Made by a program: the position numbers and the translations under genes. Shown piece after piece: positions 11,344-22,686 of a DNA stretch of 43,585 bases. The stretch covers positions 16,786 through 60,370 of the forward strand of contig CDMY01000518.1 in NCBI GenBank assembly GCA_001179505.1. The letters are read 5' to 3'. The notes beneath the pieces are model-generated. The model searched no databases. It was not told the origin of the DNA and was given only the letters and a program-made list of their open reading frames with translations. The stretch is from Vitrella brassicaformis. Its lineage: Eukaryota; Sar; Vitrellaceae. Positions within the stretch are counted from its first letter, which is position 1, and the number at the start of each line of letters is the position of its first letter.

Positions 11344-14134
11344 TCACACCGACAACACAGTGTTGTTGGTCTCCAGGCTCCGCCGCATCTCCTCTATCGA
11401 CGGCGTCAGCGGCACTGGACTCCCACTCTCACCACTATCGTCATCAGCATCATCGTCAGCAACAGGCTCCGCCACCGGCCCGTTCACCTGCTGATTTCCC
11501 ATCTGACCCGCCCCAGCCCCACGGGCTGCGGAAGACGGCAGCTGTGCGGGCTGCCCCTCGTCCACTTGAGACGGCTCCTGGCTCTGGCTCAGGTTAAGAA
11601 AGTCCGGCGTAATCGCCTTGGCCACATTCACAAGAGCGATCATGGACGAGGAGCATGAAGACGACGACGATTTGCTGGGGTTAGGGGGGTCGTCATTGTC
11701 CTGGTCTTGCGAAGGGCGCCGCTGCGACGGCCCTGGCGGCCCACCCTCCTCTCTGTTGGGGATGGACACTGGGACGGGGGGAGGGGCAGGAGGAGGTGGG
11801 GGGACGTGGATGGGGTTGGCAGTGGGTGTGGGGGGGTGGGTGAGGGCGGTGTGTGAGGNNNNNNNNNNNNNNNNNNNNNNNNNNNNNNNNNNNNNNNNNN
11901 NNNNNNNNNNNNNNNNNNNNNNNNNNNNNNNNNNNNNNNNNNNNNNNNNNNNNNNNNNNNNNNNNNNNNNNNNNNNNNNNNNNNNNNNNNNNNNNNNNNN
12001 NNNNNNNNNNNNNNNNNNNNNNNNNNNNNNNNNNNNNNNNNNNNNNNNNNNNNNNNNNNNNNNNNNNNNNNNNNNNNNNNNNNNNNNNNNNNNNNNNNNN
12101 NNNNNNNNNNNNNNNNNNNNNNNNNNNNNNNNNNNNNNNNNNNNNNNNNNNNNNNNNNGGGGGGGTGGGTGAGGGCGGTGTGTGAGGGGTCGGGGGAGGG
12201 GGGCAGGACGGACTGGTCCACGCAGATGTCCTCATCCACTGCCTTGTAAAAGAGAAGGTACCTGCACAGACAGAGGGAGGGAGGGAGCAGCCAACAGGTG
12301 TGTGATGTGAGATGGGCGTGTTGGTGCCCACCCGCATCTGAGCCCTTCGCTTTCGTCGGACGACCCGTAGAATGACTCGAGCACCTCGGGCTCGATGACA
12401 CGCACGTTGTGATCGTCGAAGAGGAACCAGGTCTGGTGGCTGCAAATGCAACACACGTAGTGACCGTGCGACAAATTGCTGAACGACACGACGCACACAC
12501 AGGCACAAGAGAGGTACAGGTGAGGTGACCCACATCGTCGTGAGTGCCCTGGCAACTTACGCGCCGATGTGCACGACGACCGCCAGCAGCTGATACAGCC
12601 GCTGAGGCCGCAACGGATCCGTGCACTGACACACATGAGAACACAGCCATGGACAATGCTGAATGACTGACAGGCTCCCCTGCTCTCTCTTGCCGACCAA
12701 CCGACCATGAGCCTTAGCTCCATGGGAAACACCACCCGATACGGCAACCTGCATACGGGGCGCACACACGAGAAGGTGAGAGCCTGTCGTTTGTCCATCG
12801 CCTTGGGTGTGATGTTTTCCTTCCTTGCTGCTCCGCTCCCCACCTGGCGTATCTGCCCAGCTGTTCGACAAACTTGAACCGCTTCAGGTGGAGGCACAGC
12901 AGTGGTGGGAGCCGCCTGAGCGTCAGCCGCCTCTCGGCCTCCTGCAGGCACCCGCAGTGGTCGCAGAAGTACTTCTCGCCCCCACGCAACACCTCACGGG
13001 AAGAAAACTTCCGCACACACGCCTGATAAACGAAAACACAGACAGACAGACAGACACACATGGGATCATTCTCGCGCGTGTTGGTCTGCCTTCTTTGGGT
13101 CACCGTGAGTGAGGTGTTCTCATCGATGTCGACAGAGAGGTCGAGGAAGGGCTCCTCGCGCCGCGTGATGGTCTCGCAGCAAAGGCAGCGGGTCTCGTTC
13201 TCGAGAAGGCCCTGGAAGATGTCATGAACCCACGTCGTCACCTGCGCCAACCACAACACACACAAGACAGAGATCCTCCACGAGCTGGGCTGCTCTCGGC
13301 ACGGCACCCAGCCCACTCCACCGGTCTGGAAGTATCGAGAGCGGTCTTGTCGAGGCCTGCAGGGACAGAGAAACAAAGAGAGAGGACGGATGGGTGGATG
13401 GGATATGCGCCGATGAATGCCGTTGTCCTCGCTGGATGCGCACTTTGCTTCTTCTGCTCGACGAGGTATTCCGCCACGTCGTTGATGAGGTAGTTGAAGA
13501 ACTCGTGTGCATCGTGGTGGGAGGCAGAGCGAAACAAATCTGACACACACAGGGGAGGGGCACTCAGTGTGATTGGTGTGGCCATTCCCCTCCCTTTCCC
13601 ATCTGTGTAGGTAGGTACCGTTTTCCTCCCTGAGTTTGGCGATGAATCGTTTAGGCGCCACGCTGCCCGTCTTCTTCTTCTGGCTCTCTATCTGAGCAAA
13701 CAGCTCCGCCAACGCCATCAGCATGTTGCTGCCCTGCAGGCACAGACCAAAGCCACACATGACAGCAACAAGACGAGCATCACCTCCATCCAGTAAGGCC
13801 ATCTCATCTCATCTGTGTGTGCGGGCTCTATGGCATCTATCCATCCATCGGACCTTGTCGCTGTTGCGATCTCTGTCCTTCTCCTTCTCCTTGAGGTGCC
13901 GCAGGCAATGCCGCCGGAATGGCTCGCAGAAGTAGAGGCACTGGAGGACGCTGTTGCAGTAGCATGTGTTGCCGTGGTTCTGCAGCCCGTAGTACTTCTC
14001 GTTGTTGTCCGGGAAGTCAGAATGCTCCTCCTTCGAAGCCTCTGAACCTGGCAATCACCAAACACACGCACCAGTGATGCGAAGGCGAGATGAATGGCAT
14101 TGCGTGTCGTGTGGGAGCGCGTTATCTCACCCAT
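11344..14134 (-). CDS. USP12/USP46-type ubiquitin hydrolase
   Basis: Eleven exons: 14131..14134, 13854..14047, 13619..13733, 13444..13539, 13322..13356, 13104..13241, 12844..13022, 12706..12748, 12561..12625, 12332..12478 and 11344..12261, the last interrupted by the N gap. Cys box [24 protein letters not shown], zinc-knuckle pairs CLCC and [14 protein letters not shown], His box HGHYVCC and FLFDDHNV are all present, so the protease looks active. Order and wording match USP12/USP46 (plant UBP3/UBP4), which remove ubiquitin and in animals need WDR48 and WDR20. Start at 14134 gives MGSEAS, a myristoylation-type start aligning with USP12. An in-frame ATG at 14287 would add 51 residues. If the gap is closed by merging its 29-base overlap, the protein is 534 residues with a long Pro/Asp/Ser-rich tail absent from animal USP12. 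Confidence 0.9.
11830..12187. repeat. identical 29-base copies abutting the N gap
   Basis: Bases 11830–11858 and 12159–12187 are identical. One copy ends exactly at the left gap edge and the other starts exactly at the right edge. This is the signature of two contig ends that overlap but were not merged. Confidence 0.9.
11859..12158. other. assembly gap of 300 N
   Basis: Exactly 300 unknown bases fall inside the last exon of the deubiquitinase gene. Removing the gap plus one 29-base copy makes that exon 589 bases and fully open to the stop at 11344. Confidence 0.95.
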
Positions 14135-14292
14135 GCTGTCGTGATCACCCCATTTTCTTTGTGCATCTTGCGAGCTCGCCGGCGAGCTTGAAAGGAGAGC
14201 GGACAAGAACGACAAGATCACCACATCTGTGCCTGCAATGGGTCTTCCCATGACAGCGGCTCTATTTTGTCCAGAGAACAGAGTCATCTGCA
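14135..14292. promoter_or_regulatory. putative bidirectional promoter
   Basis: The divergent deubiquitinase and kinase-like genes share about 158 bases between start codons. If the deubiquitinase starts at 14287 instead, only 5 bases separate them, which argues for the 14134 start. Confidence 0.3.
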
Positions 14293-16111
14293 ATGATCTC
14301 TCCGTCAGTTGCTTGCAGCGGCGTCAGCAGTAGCAGGATGCAGAATGCCGTCATCACATTCAGCCACGGCAACTACACGGCCGAGTTTGAGGAGGGCACG
14401 CAGCTGGGTCAAGGGAAGGGGGAGCCCGTGGTGCTGGGGCAGCTCCGCCGGCCTCTCCCTAGTGGCGTCGGGATGCCGGTCAGCGTGGCGATCAAGCGCG
14501 TGACGCTGATTGAGGAGGAGCTCCTCAGCCCGCAAGGCCTCAGGAATCAGAGGAACGAAATCGCCGAGCTTCAGGCCGAGGCCAAGGAGCTGCGGCGGAT
14601 GGATGGGTGGCCGCCCTTCATCCGCCTCATCGCCGCCAACACGGACCCCTCCAGGCCCGCCACCCTGGAGATGCCCAACGGCACCAAGAGCAAGGTGCTC
14701 TGCATAGCCATGGAGCCGCTGGGTGAGTGAACCACACAGCACGCGCACACACATTTGGATGCACCATGGGGGCAAGGAAGATCAGACCAAGGCAGATCAG
14801 ACCAGAATTCTCCCTGTTTGTTGTGTGCGTTGCTCATGATGCTGCAGGGAACGACTTTGTGGAGGGGTGCGAGCTGTTCGGCCTTCTGGGAGCCAACAGC
14901 CGCCCCATGAACGCGCGGGCCATCTGGCTGCGATTCCAGGCCAGCATTGCCGCCAAGAGCCTGGACGAGAGGGCGAAGGAGCTGCAGCAGGACCTAATCG
15001 TCCTCACCAAGGCCCTCGCCATGATCGTCCAGGCGCAGAGGGGGGCCGTGTCCCGTGGGACGCTGCACCAGACGCGCCGGCCAAGAACGTGATGCTGCCC
15101 CAGAGCGTCCTCCGCGGCGTCCGGCCCCTGCAGCCTTATCCGGCTGACAATGGGCAGAGGTTGATAGACCTGGCCAGTCTCATCAATCTCGGCCCACAGG
15201 ACAGCGGCCCCACCAGAAGCAGCAGCAGCAGGACGAAGGACGGCCCACCCCCCTTCCTGGGCAAGAGGTGCCGGACGGCCCTTGTGTCACTCGACCCGGA
15301 GAAGCAGCGCGCGAGCCTGCAGGTGCCCGGCAGCACGCCATTCTATCGAGCCCCCGAGCTCATCCTCCTCGGCCTGGAGCACGAACAGCCGGAGCTGCGG
15401 GACGACTCCATCCCGATGCTGGCGGCCAGGACCAAGGTGCGGGAGGCAGCACGTGACAAGGGGGTGCTGGTGGGGACGGGCGACAGGGAGGGCGCTTGGG
15501 TGGGGGTCCCAGCAGCTGTCCATTCGGTGGGAATGGCCATCTCGGCCGCGGCCTCACGCGGCTGGAGCGTGGAGGGGGCGCTGATGCAAGGGGAGGAGGA
15601 CGACGTCTGGGAGGCGGGGCGGTGGCAGACGGTGGAGATGCTCACCATCTCCGGCCAGAGCGACGGCAAGCTCTTCATGGAGGACGACGGCCGCCCTGTC
15701 TTCCCCGACGGCAAGGCCCAGAGCCCCCTGGACAACGTCGGCCTGGCCTTCGTCGACGAGTGGTCGGCCATCATCTGCGACGTAGTCGCCAAGGCCACCA
15801 AGCTCCACGAGGGTGACAGGCTGACGCTCAAGGAAGTGGAGGACCGGCTGTTCGAGGCGCTGCGTCTGCTGGAGGCCCCCGACCTCCAGCTGACTGCACC
15901 TCGCGGCCATGCCTTCCGGCAGCAGCAGACGGCCAGCCCCGCGCCACCGCCAGACGACGCACACCCCTACCACAGCCCCGAGGACGACAGTCGAGAGGAG
16001 CAGGCGCCACCACAGCCACAGCAGCCGGCGCAAGACGTGCAGGCCGACGACCACGGCGAGACCCCGCGGACGTTTCTCGTCAAGATGACCAAGAAGGCCG
16101 GCGTAGACTGA
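14293..16111 (+). CDS. protein kinase-like protein, probable pseudokinase
   Basis: Exons 14293..14722 and 14848..16111. One base appears to be missing near the six-G run at 15040–15045, where the frame must switch. With it the product is 564 residues. ATG 14338 is an alternative start. Kinase landmarks: VSVAIKR with Lys68 in the VAIK position; LCIAMEPLG hinge-like segment; PDAPAKNVML in the catalytic-loop position, keeping Asp and Asn but lacking His, Arg and the loop Lys; SLDPEK where DFG is expected; then GSTPFYRAPELILLG, a good APE/P+1 motif. A roughly 110-residue insert follows the APE motif. The C-terminus is Gln/Pro/Asp-rich. The altered HRD and DFG suggest a binding or scaffold role, not catalysis. 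The frame break next to the catalytic loop makes those residues the least certain. Confidence 0.65.
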
Positions 16112-17033
16112 TAGATGGGATGGGCGAAGTCAGATAGTGGCGAGCTTAGAAGGGGAGGCTCAGCACCGATATCGATTCGTTCGCAGAGGAATTCGTTGAG
16201 AGGACGGATTCATTTACTGATGTCTCCGTCGTTGCTTAGCGAAGATCGAGAGGAGACGTGAGTCGATTGAATGAATCTGTGCGCAGACGTTGCCCTTATT
16301 ATGCCACCATCATGCGATTGGCAAGGATGAAATCGTGTCAACATCCAACGCACCACGCACCCACGTGTGCGTGCCTCGAATGCCGTTTCCCGGCCGGCAC
16401 AAGGCAAGGAAGGCGTCCCATCCCGACGGTCCATGCACTCGTTGAATGGGCCGTCGGGCTGAAGCGCTCAACATGCCATGCAGACAGGGAGACGATACGA
16501 AAGGCACGGCCGCGCACCTGGGCAAAGTCAATCTCTGCTGCGGACCCGACACACACCCAGAAAAAGGACGAGCATGGCCGATCGAGCAGCGGTAAGTGAA
16601 ACCAAGACGGGCGTCAGTCATGACCAACTACACTTACTCGCGAGCATGCACAGGAAACTTCGATGTGTGCAGGGCAGGGGGAGAGAAAAAGTAGCAGGCA
16701 GAAAAGGCCCCACAAATACAATACACCGTCAACACGACAACGAATGGCGACTGACTGACTGACTGACTGGCATGGGCGGAGGGCGCGAGTGAATCGACAG
16801 ATGGAGTGGATAAAAGACAGGCGCCGTCAGCAGGAAGGCAGTCCCACGGCCGCTCGAAGCGGCACACGCATAGCTTATCGACACATGTAGATGCAAATAC
16901 ACACACCAATCGACATACACGACGATGACCTTCACCCCCCCTGTTGAGCCGACTCTAATAAACGCACGCCCTCTCCCTCACTCCCTCCCTCCTGTCTCTC
17001 TGCCCTTCTGCCATGCCCCCCTCTCCGCCATGA
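16112..17033. other. intergenic, no gene seen
   Basis: This region lies between convergent 3' ends. It contains short CTGA repeats near 16750 and otherwise unremarkable mixed sequence. Reading frames here lack family resemblance and plausible splice structure. Confidence 0.5.
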
Positions 17034-20000
17034 CTAAACGGTGAGGAAGTACTCCAGCCCTCGCTCACCAGCAGCATCGACAGCAGCAGCAGCAGCCTTG
17101 GTGGCACTGTCCTCCTTCCCTCCCTCCGCGCCTTCCGATGACTCCTCCCCGTGCTGCTGCACAGGCACATCGGTCTCGTTCTCACCCTCGGCCCCAGGCT
17201 CGGTTGGCTGCTCAGCTGCAGGCGTGGCGGCCGTGGCCGTGTAGGGAGCCCTCTCGGCCTTGCCCAGCGAGGTGATGAACAGCCACACGACAAACACCAG
17301 CGCCACGATGGTGCCGAGGATGGGGGGGACGAGAGCGCGCTCATCTCCGGCATCCTTGGACCACACGCTAAGAACATCGGTGGATTGGACTGAACAGGAG
17401 ATGCAAGTGGCATTTAGTGAGGGAGGCAGAAGGACTTCGCGTGTGTATCGTGGTAGCTGTCTCACATGCTGCGAATGGTATCGCGAGAATTATGCCAACC
17501 AAAGCCTCCCCGGTAATGAGCCCCGATGAGAAGAGCAGCCCCCTGCCTTTGGCATTCTCCACAGCAACCGCCGGATCCGTGCCGTTCCTCACCGCCCGCC
17601 GCCTCGCCAGCTGGACAGTAATAAAGTCCACCAGCCCGCCAAGGAATATGGGCACTGCAAGCTCCAGAGGCAGATAAATGCCGACAGCCACAGCCAGCAC
17701 GGGCATGCGGAAACGTGACCGGAAGTGCTCCAGCACCAGATCAGCGAGGATGATGGCCACAGCAATAGCCCCTCCCGCGCCGATCATGGCCCACTGGAGT
17801 GACTGGGAGAAGACGCCCTCAGCGACGGTCTTCATCAGCGTCGCCTGCGGTGCCGACAGCATCTCGTCGGGATTCATGTCGTCTCTTGGCCTCACGTCTC
17901 CTAGACCATAAGCGTTGAAAAGCAAAGACACAACCGGTGCCAGCACGAGGGCAGCGGCTGTGACGCCGACCTGGCCACCCACACACACGGCACAGGAGCC
18001 GATGAATATGATTTGGTATGGCTGCCTGTCTGTCTATGAGAGAGCATTGCGCACCATCTGCATGATTTGCTGCTTCCAAGGGGTAGCCCCGAGGATGGTG
18101 CCGGCCTTGAGGTCCTGCAGGTTGTCCCCGGCCAGCGCAGCGGCACAGGCAACCATACCCCCAACAACCTGCACATTAAATACGAGCCAGAAACAAGGAA
18201 GCCGAGATGAATGTCTGTTCCGTCCCCTGCTCACGATGGCTGCGGACGCCGCTGTTGCTGCCCTGGCCCCCTCTGCAGTCCCATAGAAACCCAATAGGCA
18301 GAGCGAAGCAAAGAGGACGGTAGCGATAGTAACGCCGCTGATCGGGTTGTTGGACGAGCCCACCTATGGACACATCCAAGTCGATCTCCTCCCTCTCCTC
18401 CTTCCTTCACTTTTCTTACCAATCCAGCCATGTAACCGGCGACGGACGAGAAGAGGAAGCCTGCCACGAGCGAGAAGACCACCGCGAACACCATGGATCC
18501 CCAGTATGAGGCACCCGACACGCCGAGGTCCTCCAGGTCAATGATGAAGATGAAACAGAGGAACACGGGGACAGCCAGCAGCAACACACCCAGAGCCACA
18601 TACGTGATGGGCACATCAACCTGGTCGATAATGAACATATGGAAACAGCGACAGATGGAGAATCGACGGCGATTTGGAGACTTGTGGGTGCAGTCCAGCT
18701 GGCCATCTCATCCCCACCTCTGTGCGCGGCAGGCTGCCGGTCCCATGCAGCCTCATGTCCCTCATTGCCTTAAGCGACGCCCTCACCCCAGCCACCAGTG
18801 GCTTCGCTAGCGATATGAGAGCCCAGATCCCGCCAACAATCATCGCTCCAACACCGAGAAACCTCACTCGCTCCGCCCATATCTTTATAGCGGCGCCATA
18901 GCCAGTTGGTGTGGGGTCGCCGGCCTCCAGGCCGGCGCGCAGCACCTCGTCCAGCTCACTCTCATCAACTGTGGCCATCCATATGGGGATCGCGAAGACG
19001 AACGAGATGAGACCACCGGCGAAAACCAAAGAGGCGATGTTGAGACCAACAATGTTGCCTGGACACATGTGGACGGAAATGTTGCTGACATCTTTATTGT
19101 CTGTGTTTATGTGAGTGTCATAGGAACGCACCGACAGCGAGGAGAGCGACAGACAGCTCGGTACCCAGCCCGATGATCGAGCCGTTGACGGTGATGCCCC
19201 CACCAATAGAGCCAGCGAAAATCTTCAGACCAGTCTGCCCAACCTGCACAAACACGGTAAGCACGAAGGTCATATGAGTGCGACAGAGTGCCTCCCTCCT
19301 GTCTGGGTACCTCCCCCGACCTTGTAGAGAGCAGCAGCCAGGCCGCTGAAGAGGATTTGCCTCACCTGGTCACCACCAGCATTGCCGGCCTTCAGCACCT
19401 CAGCCGTGGCGACGCCTTCGGGGAACGTCAGGTCAGACTCGAGGATTAGAGCGCGACGCAGCGGGATGGTGAACAGGACACCCAGCAGCCCCCCACATAA
19501 CGCGATCGCGAAAGTCTCGGCAAAGTAGAAATCTGCATTGACCGATGGGAACACATGCGCACTGATGTATCCAACCTCCCTCCCTCTCCGCTCACCTTCC
19601 CAGTATTCCAGCAGGATCAGCGCAGGCAGCGTGAAGATGACCCCCGCTGCCAGAGACTCGCCCGCCGATGCAGCGGTTTGGACCAGATTATTCTCCAGGA
19701 TGTTCGAGTTCCTCCAGAGCTTCAGCAGCGCCATTGAGATCACAGCTGCACACACACACAATCATCGGCACCATTACAACGGCCATCTTCCGCTGTCTGT
19801 CGGCTCCGCTTGCCCCCCCCTCAGTACTTGACCTGCAGGGATAGATGCGCTGACGGTCATTCCCACTTTTAGCCCCAGATAGCCGTTGGCTCCAGCCAAT
19901 ATGGCCTGCATAAATAGAGAGAGGGGGACAAAGAGAGCACATTCTCACCGTTTCTTCCCCTTCTCGTGTGGGTCTGTCTGGATCTGGCTCTCACCGACAG

Positions 20001-20132
20001 CAGGACGCCCAGGACGACTGTCTTGACGGTGAACTGCGGGAGATCTTGTTCCGCGGGGATGTACGGCTGCTCCTTCCGCGCCGCATTCCCCACCTTCTCC
20101 ATCGACGCCATCTCAGCCTTGTCCGAGATCAT
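17034..20132 (-). CDS. OPT-family transporter, prokaryotic-type
   Basis: Eleven exons: 19995..20132, 19833..19905, 19596..19745, 19321..19532, 19132..19243, 18718..19058, 18420..18620, 18235..18363, 18055..18168, 17466..17970 and 17034..17389, giving 776 residues in frame from ATG 20132 to TAG. The segment GANGYLGLKVGMTVSASIPA, the GDNLQDLKAGTILGATPWKQQ loop and many Gly/Ala-rich hydrophobic helices identify the OPT superfamily. The wording is closest to the bacterial/archaeal subgroup and not to plant YSL or yeast OPT1. OPT proteins import oligopeptides or metal chelates with protons. The substrate is unknown here. The cytosolic-looking C-terminal tail (about 80 residues) is rich in Glu, Ala and Thr and is probably lineage-specific. 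Confidence 0.85.
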
Positions 20133-20422
20133 TGCTGCGGCGCTGTTGGTGTACACTGCTCCACGCTGCGCCTCTTCTTCCCTCTTCGCCCTTCTTTGAA
20201 AAGCTCGCCAATTTCCGATCGCTGGGAGGAAGGGGAGAGAGATCTTCCCTCCTTCCTCGCCCGAAAGGGTGGGTGAATAGGAGTGTGTATAGGAGTGAGT
20301 GCTATAGATAGAATGATCCTCAATTCTTGCCGATTGCAACAATTGGAATGTTGATGCATCTGATCAGTCACGGAATGTCCATTCATTTTCCACTCAGTCA
20401 GTCGTCTTCATGACTAGCTAAG

Positions 20423-22372
20423 CTAGTAGGACGCACGTCCCTCCCCCAACGTCCCACTGCCTGCCTCCTTGCGCAGCACAGCCAGCACACCCTGCTGTTG
20501 ATGATGCTGCTGCTGCTGCTGATGCTGATGCTGCATGCCCGTCTCACACACAGTCTTGAGCACCGACCCAGCAGCACTGGCGCTAAGAACCGATCCCTCC
20601 AACGTGGAGGTGCTCATGATCCGCGACTGCTCCTGGAACACAACACACACAACACACCACACCACATGAGTCCATGAATGACACCCAGGGCGTGGCGTGC
20701 GATGAGGGAGGAGGGACTCACCACCTGTGCAGCTGGAGGCAGCACAAGCACCGCACTCTCCTTAGTCGCCCCTGCCGGCCGGTTTCCTCGCTGGCGAGCA
20801 GACGACACGGGCACGTTGGTGCTGGTGCGATGGCTGATGGACGTCACCTTGCTGCCGGAGAGAGGCAGCCGCGACACAGGTTTGGCGAAGGGCGGCCGGT
20901 GCTGGTGCGGGTCCGAGAGGGACGTCAGGGCCTGCGGGGGCGTGGGGGATGTAGGAGTGGTCCGAGTGTTGCTGCAAAATGATAGATAATGGAACAGGAC
21001 AGGCGGCGTACCAGCCAGTTGTGACGCTGGTGTTGTGTTGTGTGGTGGGTGTCTTACTGCAGCATGAGAGGCTGTGGTGTGCCAGGTGGGTGTGAGGGTG
21101 GCCCCCCAGCGGTAGATCCCTCGCTGGTCCGCATCGAATACTTATCGAGCATCATCATCTCGCGAGTGTGCTGCAGAGAGTAAGACAGAGAGGTGTCGGT
21201 CGATGTCCGTCCAAGTGGCTTTTGGGTACCTGCTTACCTGCGCCTCCAGCTGAGAGAGCACATTCTGATACCGCTGCAATAACAACGAACATCTGGTTGT
21301 GGGTCACCGGTGGCATGCAGCGCGTGACGTGAATCCTTCTGTCGGGCTTCACATCACCTGTGTGCAGCGCCCCAGTTCGGCTTTGCGTGCCTGTTTCTGT
21401 TCCTCCCGGCCGCTGGCGACCCTCTTGAGGAGTCCGCTCATCTCCAGCTCCTGCTTCTTAAGGAACTGCTCCTCCAAAAACGCTATACGACTGTGTGGGG
21501 GTAAGAAGCACAAACACTGTGTGTCCTCACTGTTCTTGTGGTGGGTGGATCCATTGCTGGGCAGCCTACCTTTCTCGTTCGGTCCTCCACTTCTGTATTT
21601 CTTTCTGCTGCAGCCGGTCAGCCTGCGCCTTGACCTTCTCGGCCTCGGCGTAGCTCTTCTGCTTAGCCAGCGTCTGCACACAGCACATGACATCACATAT
21701 AAAAACACAGACAGACCGATGGATGAACGCCCTCCTCTGCTGCCCTCACCTGTTCGACTTTCCTGAGGTTGAGGAGATCCTTGCTCCATCGGGGATTCCG
21801 CAAACCCGCAGCCCCCTTGCCCGAACTGACAGACACATTGCCGCCGTCGGTGCTGAGCTTCTCGAGCATCTCGGTGTGTGCCGCGCGGTGTCTGGCCGCC
21901 AGCTGACTCTGCAGATGGGTCGCGTGCGCCTCGAACTCTTGCACCTTCTGGTCCTGATACACACCGACCGACGAGAAAACGGACGCCGTCAGCGAATAGA
22001 TGAGTTGCGTGTGCATATGGCGTACCCACAGCTCGTGGAACTCCTGCAGCTCCTTCATATGCGCCTCCTCGAGACCCAACCTGTAGCATTCACCCGCTCT
22101 CTGTCCGCCATTCTGGCTGCATGGTTGGCTTACTTCTCAGCGAGATGCTTCGACTTGAGTTCCCGTTTCCTCCGACTCATCTCCATGGCCTTGAGCTGAT
22201 CCATCCGCTGCTGAGCCAATTCGGCATCGCCGTACTTGCCGGCCTTCTCGCACTCGAGGCGATGATGCTCCAGCACCGACAGGAACTCCTCGATGGCGCC
22301 TGGAGGACGAGAAGGCATCGGAGGGCTGTTGGAAGCTGCGGCGGTGGGCAGCTGTGAGGCCACGAGAGCCAT
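20423..22372 (-). CDS. coiled-coil protein, possibly flagellar
   Basis: Nine exons: 22134..22372, 22026..22080, 21750..21953, 21570..21673, 21358..21490, 21238..21273, 21058..21170, 20722..20971 and 20423..20632, giving 447 residues in frame. Residues 25–300 are almost wholly charged helix (for example EEFLSVLEHHRLECEKAGKY, KSYAEAEKVKAQADRLQQKE), predicted coiled coil. The C-terminal third is Ser/Thr/Pro-rich and contains a Gln/His run (MQHQHQQQQQHHQQQ). I know similar unnamed proteins from flagellated protists, but cannot assign a name. Axonemal or cytoskeletal location is inferred from composition and from the DRC11 gene next door. The last base of exon 8 could be 20725 or 20722. Both keep the frame. 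Confidence 0.7.
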
Positions 22373-22686
22373 GTGGATGGATGACGACTATCAATCAGGC
22401 TATTGGCAACTATCGGCGATTGGTATGGCAGCTGAGAGAGCTTTGTTGCTGTCGGGAGTTTCGAAGCTGAGACGGCAACCCTAGGGTTTCCATGCATGCG
22501 CCCCCACTCAGTTTCCGGCCATTTTCCCCTGCACGGCCGAGAAGGAACGCACACAACGCACAAGCAGTGGACCATGAGATCTGCATCGCCGACAACATCA
22601 TGCTGTCTTGCGGCCAACATACAAGCGGGCAGAGCACTACAACAAATACACATGTCGAAGCAGGCAGGGACGGGCCCGGGGCCTTA
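22373..22686. other. intergenic, promoter of coiled-coil gene
   Basis: Contains the DRC11 3' end and the upstream region of the coiled-coil gene, both on the minus strand. No conserved element or gene is visible. Confidence 0.45.

Noticed and set aside
15036-15050. Programmed −1 frameshift at the six-G run
   Set aside because: In the reading frame it does not form the X XXY YYZ heptamer, and two other genes show similar breaks, so sequence error is simpler.
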